From: Clostridia bacterium
Lineage (GTDB): Bacteria; Bacillota; Clostridia; Oscillospirales; CAG-272
DNA: 64,000 nt
Direction of reading: 5' to 3'
Assembly: GCA_017461365.1 (NCBI GenBank)
Contig: JAFTYG010000003.1
Coordinates: 1 to 64,000 of the forward strand
Below are positions 60,040 to 64,000 of the stretch, in pieces (within the stretch, counting starts at the first letter, position 1; every line of letters begins with the position of its first letter). The notes beneath the pieces were generated by a model, which ran no database searches, had not been told where the DNA came from, and saw only the letters and a list, made by a program, of their open reading frames with translations. The position numbers were made by a program, and so were the translations under genes.

Positions 60040-61377
60040 ATGAAAGATCCTTTTAGAAAATTCAAGAAAAAAGGGAATCCCGATCAGGATGACAGCATCG
60101 GCGAAAACGTCGATGAGCATAAATTCATAACCTTTGCCAAAAAGATCGGCAATTATTTCAATACCGAGCCTCAAAAAGAAAAGGTGCTTCGTCACGAAGA
60201 TTTCAATGCGGCGGGGGACGTATATTATGCATCCGTATCGGCGCATTATAAGGTAGCTCAAAGAGTATTGGTACTACTTCTTGTGTTCTTCCTTGTGTTT
60301 TCGATAATAACTAATTTCAGAGAGATAACCTTTGATAATTTTTATTATCTTATCAAGGATTTTACCAGTGCCGCTGATGTTGGAACAAACAACTATGAAA
60401 CGCTTTCGTACGAATCGGATTCAAGACAACATTTTGTTCTTTACAGAGGCGGAATAGCAACTGTAAGCCCGTCTAAAATATCAATATTTACAGCGACGGG
60501 AAGGCGCACACTCAATGAAACGTCAGAATATTCATCACCTTTTGCGGTCAGCTCCGATAAATACGTTTTATTTTTTGACACTGCAGGAACAAAATTTTCA
60601 CTATATAATTCCTTTGCACGTGTATATAACGAAGAGCTCGATTCTTCCGTAAAATTTGCAAGTCTCGGAGAAGACGGCTCGTTTGCAATAGTTACGGGGG
60701 CGAGTACGGGATATTGGAATATAAGGATATATACCAAGAATTTCGCTCACAAAGCAACTTTAACGTTGGGCAACTATATATTTGGAATTGATCTTGACAG
60801 CGATCAAAAAAAGCTTTCTGTCCTCTCTTATGAGTTGGGCAACGGAACAGGCAGAACAGTTTTGTCGGTTTATGATCTTTCAAAAATGAGAGACGATAAG
60901 GGTAACGAAATAACGCTTGAAAAAAAGATGTCATTTGATGGAGAATTTCCCGTTAAATGCGGATTTATGAAAAACGGTTGCTTAGCGCTTATAACCGACA
61001 GCAGTGTACGCGTTTTTGATAAAACGTACGAAGAAAAAAACAGTACGGTTGATTATTCAAACGGAGAGCTTACGGGATATTTTATAGGTAAAGAAGGCGT
61101 AGCTGTTTCTGTAATGCAGTCGGCGAGCAGTAAGCTATTGGCATATGACGGCTTAGGAAATATGCTTTACGATAAAAGTGTATCTTATAACGTTTCGGAC
61201 GTAAGTATTTGTGATTCAAAAATATTTTTGAAAGTAGACCAAGGTGTTGTAAAAATTGATCCCGCAAACGGAAACAGACAGCAGCTTGAGTCGGGAAGCG
61301 GTAAGATGCTAATATATAATAGCAAAACCGCCTTGGTATGCGGTGAGTCAAAAGCCGAGTATCTTATATTTAATTGA
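60040..61377 (+). CDS. DUF5711 family membrane-anchored beta-propeller-like protein
   Basis: 445 residues. Basic/acidic cytoplasmic N-terminus (~75 residues), one membrane helix (~78-98), then an extracytoplasmic repeat-rich domain of beta strands (about residues 110-445) that resembles a WD40/YVTN propeller. The sequence fits the DUF5711 family of Clostridia. Function unknown. AAGGAGGCAGGT before the ATG, and it lies between truA and pgsA. Confidence 0.8.
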   Translation: MKDPFRKFKKKGNPDQDDSIGENVDEHKFITFAKKIGNYFNTEPQKEKVLRHEDFNAAGDVYYASVSAHYKVAQRVLVLLLVFFLVFSIITNFREITFDNFYYLIKDFTSAADVGTNNYETLSYESDSRQHFVLYRGGIATVSPSKISIFTATGRRTLNETSEYSSPFAVSSDKYVLFFDTAGTKFSLYNSFARVYNEELDSSVKFASLGEDGSFAIVTGASTGYWNIRIYTKNFAHKATLTLGNYIFGIDLDSDQKKLSVLSYELGNGTGRTVLSVYDLSKMRDDKGNEITLEKKMSFDGEFPVKCGFMKNGCLALITDSSVRVFDKTYEEKNSTVDYSNGELTGYFIGKEGVAVSVMQSASSKLLAYDGLGNMLYDKSVSYNVSDVSICDSKIFLKVDQGVVKIDPANGNRQQLESGSGKMLIYNSKTALVCGESKAEYLIFN

Positions 61378-61417
61378 TTTATAGCCAAACTAACAGATTG
61401 AAAGGAACTGACATTCG

Positions 61418-61996
61418 ATGAAATTAAAAAATATCCCCAATATTTTGTCGGTAATAAGAATTTGTCTTGTATTTGTGTTTATAGCGCTGTTTTTTAACGG
61501 TAAGATCATCCCTGCGCTTATCGTTTTCCTGATTGCAGGCGCAACCGACATTATCGACGGATATCTTGCAAGAAAATACAATTGGATAACTAATCTCGGA
61601 AAAATACTTGATCCTATTGCGGACAAGCTTATGCAATGCACCGTACTTGTTTGTCTGTGCATCGGAAAGTATATTCCGATATGGTTTGCTGTGGTCTTCT
61701 TTTTAAAGGAGCTTATCACATTACTCATGGGCTTTATAGTCATTAAAAGACGTAGTGTAACCGTTGTAAGTAAGTGGTATGGTAAATTTACCGTCTGCCT
61801 TTTCTATGCGACCATAGCGGTATCCATACTGTTTAATTCCTTTTTTGCCGTTCACCGTGTATTGGGAATAGTAATATATATTCCCGCTGTATTTTTTGCA
61901 ATTTTCTCTTTTGTAGCATATGTCAGACATTATGCATGGCTAAAGAATGAAGAGGTCAAAAAGGGAAACCTTATAAAAGGACGAAAGGATGAATAA
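61418..61996 (+). CDS. pgsA: CDP-diacylglycerol-glycerol-3-phosphate 3-phosphatidyltransferase
   Basis: 192 residues. The CDP-alcohol phosphatidyltransferase motif D-x2-DG-x2-AR-x8-G-x3-D-x3-D is exact (DIIDGYLARK, then GKILDPIAD). Four to five membrane helices. Makes phosphatidylglycerol-phosphate, the first step to phosphatidylglycerol. GAAAGGAA site 9-10 bp before the ATG. Confidence 0.93.
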   Translation: MKLKNIPNILSVIRICLVFVFIALFFNGKIIPALIVFLIAGATDIIDGYLARKYNWITNLGKILDPIADKLMQCTVLVCLCIGKYIPIWFAVVFFLKELITLLMGFIVIKRRSVTVVSKWYGKFTVCLFYATIAVSILFNSFFAVHRVLGIVIYIPAVFFAIFSFVAYVRHYAWLKNEEVKKGNLIKGRKDE

Positions 61997-62026
61997 CGTA
62001 TAGCGTTAGATGAAAGATAAAATATT

Positions 62027-64000
62027 ATGGTAATGTGTTCTAAATGTCACAAGCGCGTAGCAGTCGTGTTTGTAAATAAGATGGAAAACGGAAATAAGAT
62101 CTCCGAGGGACTTTGCCTGAAATGCGCAAGAGAGCTCGGAATTCCCGTTGATAATATGCTGGGAAATATGATGAATCAAATGGGCATATCACCCGAGCAA
62201 CTTGAAAATATGGAAGATGATATGAATAATTATATCAGAGAAGCGCAAAATCTTCCTACTGATAATGATGATCTTGAGGAAGGTGGAGCTCCTGCTATAG
62301 ATATGCCTCAACTCTTCGGAGATGCAGGATTTCCAGTACCTCAAAATCCTCAAAAGAATTCTTCAAACGCTAAAAAGGCAGAAAAGAACGAAAACGGAAA
62401 GAAAAAATACAAATTTCTTGATACCTACTGCCGCAATCTCACACGACGCGCTGAAAACGGTAAGCTTGACAGAATAATTGGTAGAGATAAGGAGCTTGAC
62501 AGAGTTATTCAGATACTTTGCCGCCGTCAAAAAAACAATCCATGTCTTATCGGTGAACCCGGAGTAGGTAAGACAGCTATTGCTGAAGCCTTGGCGCAGA
62601 AGATAGCCGACAATGACGTGCCCTATAAGCTGAAAGGCAAACAGATATATCTTGTCGATCTGACGGCGATCGTAGCTGGAACGCAGTTCAGAGGTCAGTT
62701 TGAGTCGAGGATACTCGGACTTCTTAATGAGGTTAAGGAAGCAGGGAACGTTATACTGGTCATAGATGAGGTTCACAACATCGTGGGTGCGGGAGATGCA
62801 GAGGGCAGTGTAAACGCCGCAAATATTTTAAAGCCCGCGCTTTCAAGAGGTGAGGTGCGCATCATTGGAGCGACTACACTGAATGAATACAGAAAATATA
62901 TTGAAAAGGACTCGGCGCTTGAGCGACGCTTTCAGCCCGTGACTGTCAACGAACCCTCAATTGACGAAACGGTGGAAATGCTTGAAGGTATAAAGCATTA
63001 CTATGAGGAATTTCACTCTATAAAAATTCCCGATGACGTTGTACGCAGAGCGGTCGTTTTATCCGAAAGGTATATAACCGACAGATATTTGCCCGATAAG
63101 GCAATAGACCTTATTGATGAGGCGGCATCAAGACTTTCTCTCAACAGCTCTGAGCTCAACGAAACACTTGAGATCAGAGAAACACTTCTCACATTGCGTG
63201 AACAAAGAGAAGCACTTGAATCGACAGCACCGACTGATGATAAACAGGCGCAAAAATGTTATGAAGAGATAGCGGGAATAAAGGCTAAAGAAATAAAGCT
63301 CTCCGAAAGATTACGAGAGATCGAGCCATCCTGCAATAATATTTATCTTACCACATCCGATATTGCGTCGGTTATCGAGATATGGACGGGAGTACCTGCT
63401 ACGGATATTGATGAAAACGAATTCGAACAGATCGACAAGCTTGAGGCGCGTCTTAAAGAACGCATAATCGGTCAGAATGAAGCAGTCGTTGCCGTAGCTA
63501 AGGCTATAAAGAGAAACCGCGCGGGAATATCTTATAAGAGAAAACCTGTGTCATTTATATTTGCAGGTCCTACGGGTGTAGGTAAAACAGAACTTGTAAA
63601 GACGCTTGCCGCCGATCTCTTCCATTCTCCCGAAACGCTTATCAGACTTGATATGTCCGAATTTATGGAAAAGCACTCGGTTTCAAGAATAATCGGAGCA
63701 CCTCCCGGATATGTGGGATATGATGAGGCGGGACAGCTTACCGAAAAAATACGCCGTCGCCCCTACTCGGTCGTTCTTTTCGATGAGATTGAGAAAGCTC
63801 ATCCTGACGTTCTGAATATTCTTTTACAGATACTTGACGACGGAAGAATAACGGATGCTCACGGAAAGACGGTAAACTTTGAAAATACCGTTCTGGTCAT
63901 GACGACAAACGCAGGCTCAGACCGTTCATCGGCAACGGTAGGATTTTCAATACAAGAAGGAAGCATTGACAATGATAACACGATGAAGGCTCTGTCGAAA
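62027..64000 (+). CDS. ClpE/ClpC-like AAA+ unfoldase, 5' part
   Basis: Open to the window end, at least 658 codons. Residues 1-40 form a CxxC...CxxC zinc finger ([16 protein letters not shown]) as in ClpE, with no double Clp_N repeat. A Gly/Asp/Pro-rich linker is followed by AAA-1 (Walker [10 protein letters not shown], Walker [10 protein letters not shown], Arg finger region ALERRFQPV), a short coiled-coil middle domain (~370-420, UVR-like) and AAA-2 ([19 protein letters not shown]-like [13 protein letters not shown]). It should feed substrates to ClpP. The start has a weak AAAGA site; ATG 62033 is an alternative. C-terminal end is outside the window. Confidence 0.88.
   Translation, partial: MVMCSKCHKRVAVVFVNKMENGNKISEGLCLKCARELGIPVDNMLGNMMNQMGISPEQLENMEDDMNNYIREAQNLPTDNDDLEEGGAPAIDMPQLFGDAGFPVPQNPQKNSSNAKKAEKNENGKKKYKFLDTYCRNLTRRAENGKLDRIIGRDKELDRVIQILCRRQKNNPCLIGEPGVGKTAIAEALAQKIADNDVPYKLKGKQIYLVDLTAIVAGTQFRGQFESRILGLLNEVKEAGNVILVIDEVHNIVGAGDAEGSVNAANILKPALSRGEVRIIGATTLNEYRKYIEKDSALERRFQPVTVNEPSIDETVEMLEGIKHYYEEFHSIKIPDDVVRRAVVLSERYITDRYLPDKAIDLIDEAASRLSLNSSELNETLEIRETLLTLREQREALESTAPTDDKQAQKCYEEIAGIKAKEIKLSERLREIEPSCNNIYLTTSDIASVIEIWTGVPATDIDENEFEQIDKLEARLKERIIGQNEAVVAVAKAIKRNRAGISYKRKPVSFIFAGPTGVGKTELVKTLAADLFHSPETLIRLDMSEFMEKHSVSRIIGAPPGYVGYDEAGQLTEKIRRRPYSVVLFDEIEKAHPDVLNILLQILDDGRITDAHGKTVNFENTVLVMTTNAGSDRSSATVGFSIQEGSIDNDNTMKALSK

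Noticed and set aside
1-64000. CRISPR array or cas genes
   Set aside because: No series of regularly spaced repeats and no Cas-like proteins were found in either strand.

Overview
The window looks like chromosomal DNA of an endospore-forming member of the Bacillota, class Clostridia. Three kinds of evidence point there. Sporulation genes are present: dipicolinate synthase dpaAB, the forespore sigma factor sigG and a SpoIVFB-like protease. Gram-positive families are present: YlbF, DUF951, DUF5711, a zinc-finger Clp ATPase, a single-chain GlyRS, an ECF module and YfhO. Purine-rich ribosome binding sites and near-consensus sigma-A promoters, mostly with 17-bp spacers, occur throughout. I cannot name the species. 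Most of the window is ordinary, densely packed core genome, with convergent genes separated by bidirectional hairpin terminators.

Layout: 1-9.1 kb is a forward run of miaB (3' end), a ylbF-like gene, mutS, mutL, tgt, tldD and tldE. 9.2-10.6 kb is glyS with its own promoter. 10.7-13.4 kb is a LysR regulator divergent from an AEC transporter, followed by an alpha/beta hydrolase. 13.4-16.9 kb is a heterodimeric ABC exporter (reverse). tRNA-Val and a GH2 glycosidase follow. 19-22 kb is a reverse operon of three sugar/quinone-type oxidoreductases, divergent from rubrerythrin. 22.8-26.1 kb is an AT-rich accessory patch. It holds small membrane proteins, a gene broken at a homopolymer, and a 1.5-kb island of two genes bounded by a 56-bp duplication of the 3' part of tRNA-Ser(CGA). 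26.2-31.3 kb holds an acyl carrier protein, comEC, dpaAB and sigG. 31.3-34.5 kb is a NitT/TauT-type ABC operon led by a Crp/Fnr regulator with a perfect 22-bp operator-like palindrome.

34.6-43.7 kb is forward: a sugar nucleotidyltransferase-galE-galM operon, a D,D-carboxypeptidase, pgi, a very small P-loop protein, topB and deoC. 43.7-47.9 kb is the reverse potABCD polyamine operon. A site-2 protease gene, tRNA-Leu and a CDF metal exporter follow. 50.2-55.2 kb is a reverse operon of DUF951, yfhO, ruvA and ruvB. It diverges from a long forward run (55.2-64 kb): ruvC, an rRNA-type methyltransferase, ecfA1, ecfA2, ecfT, truA, a DUF5711 gene, pgsA and the start of a ClpE-like ATPase that runs off the window.

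Systems that can be read as units are mismatch repair (MutS with an endonuclease-type MutL and no MutH), Holliday junction resolution (RuvABC on two divergent transcripts), polyamine uptake, ECF vitamin uptake, and late sporulation (sigma-G and dipicolinate). The most notable observations are the tRNA-Ser island without an integrase, the hairpin that hides the sigG ribosome binding site, the Crp operator palindrome, and the frameshifted RNELAH-motif protein gene. I did not find a clear, wholly new multi-gene system.
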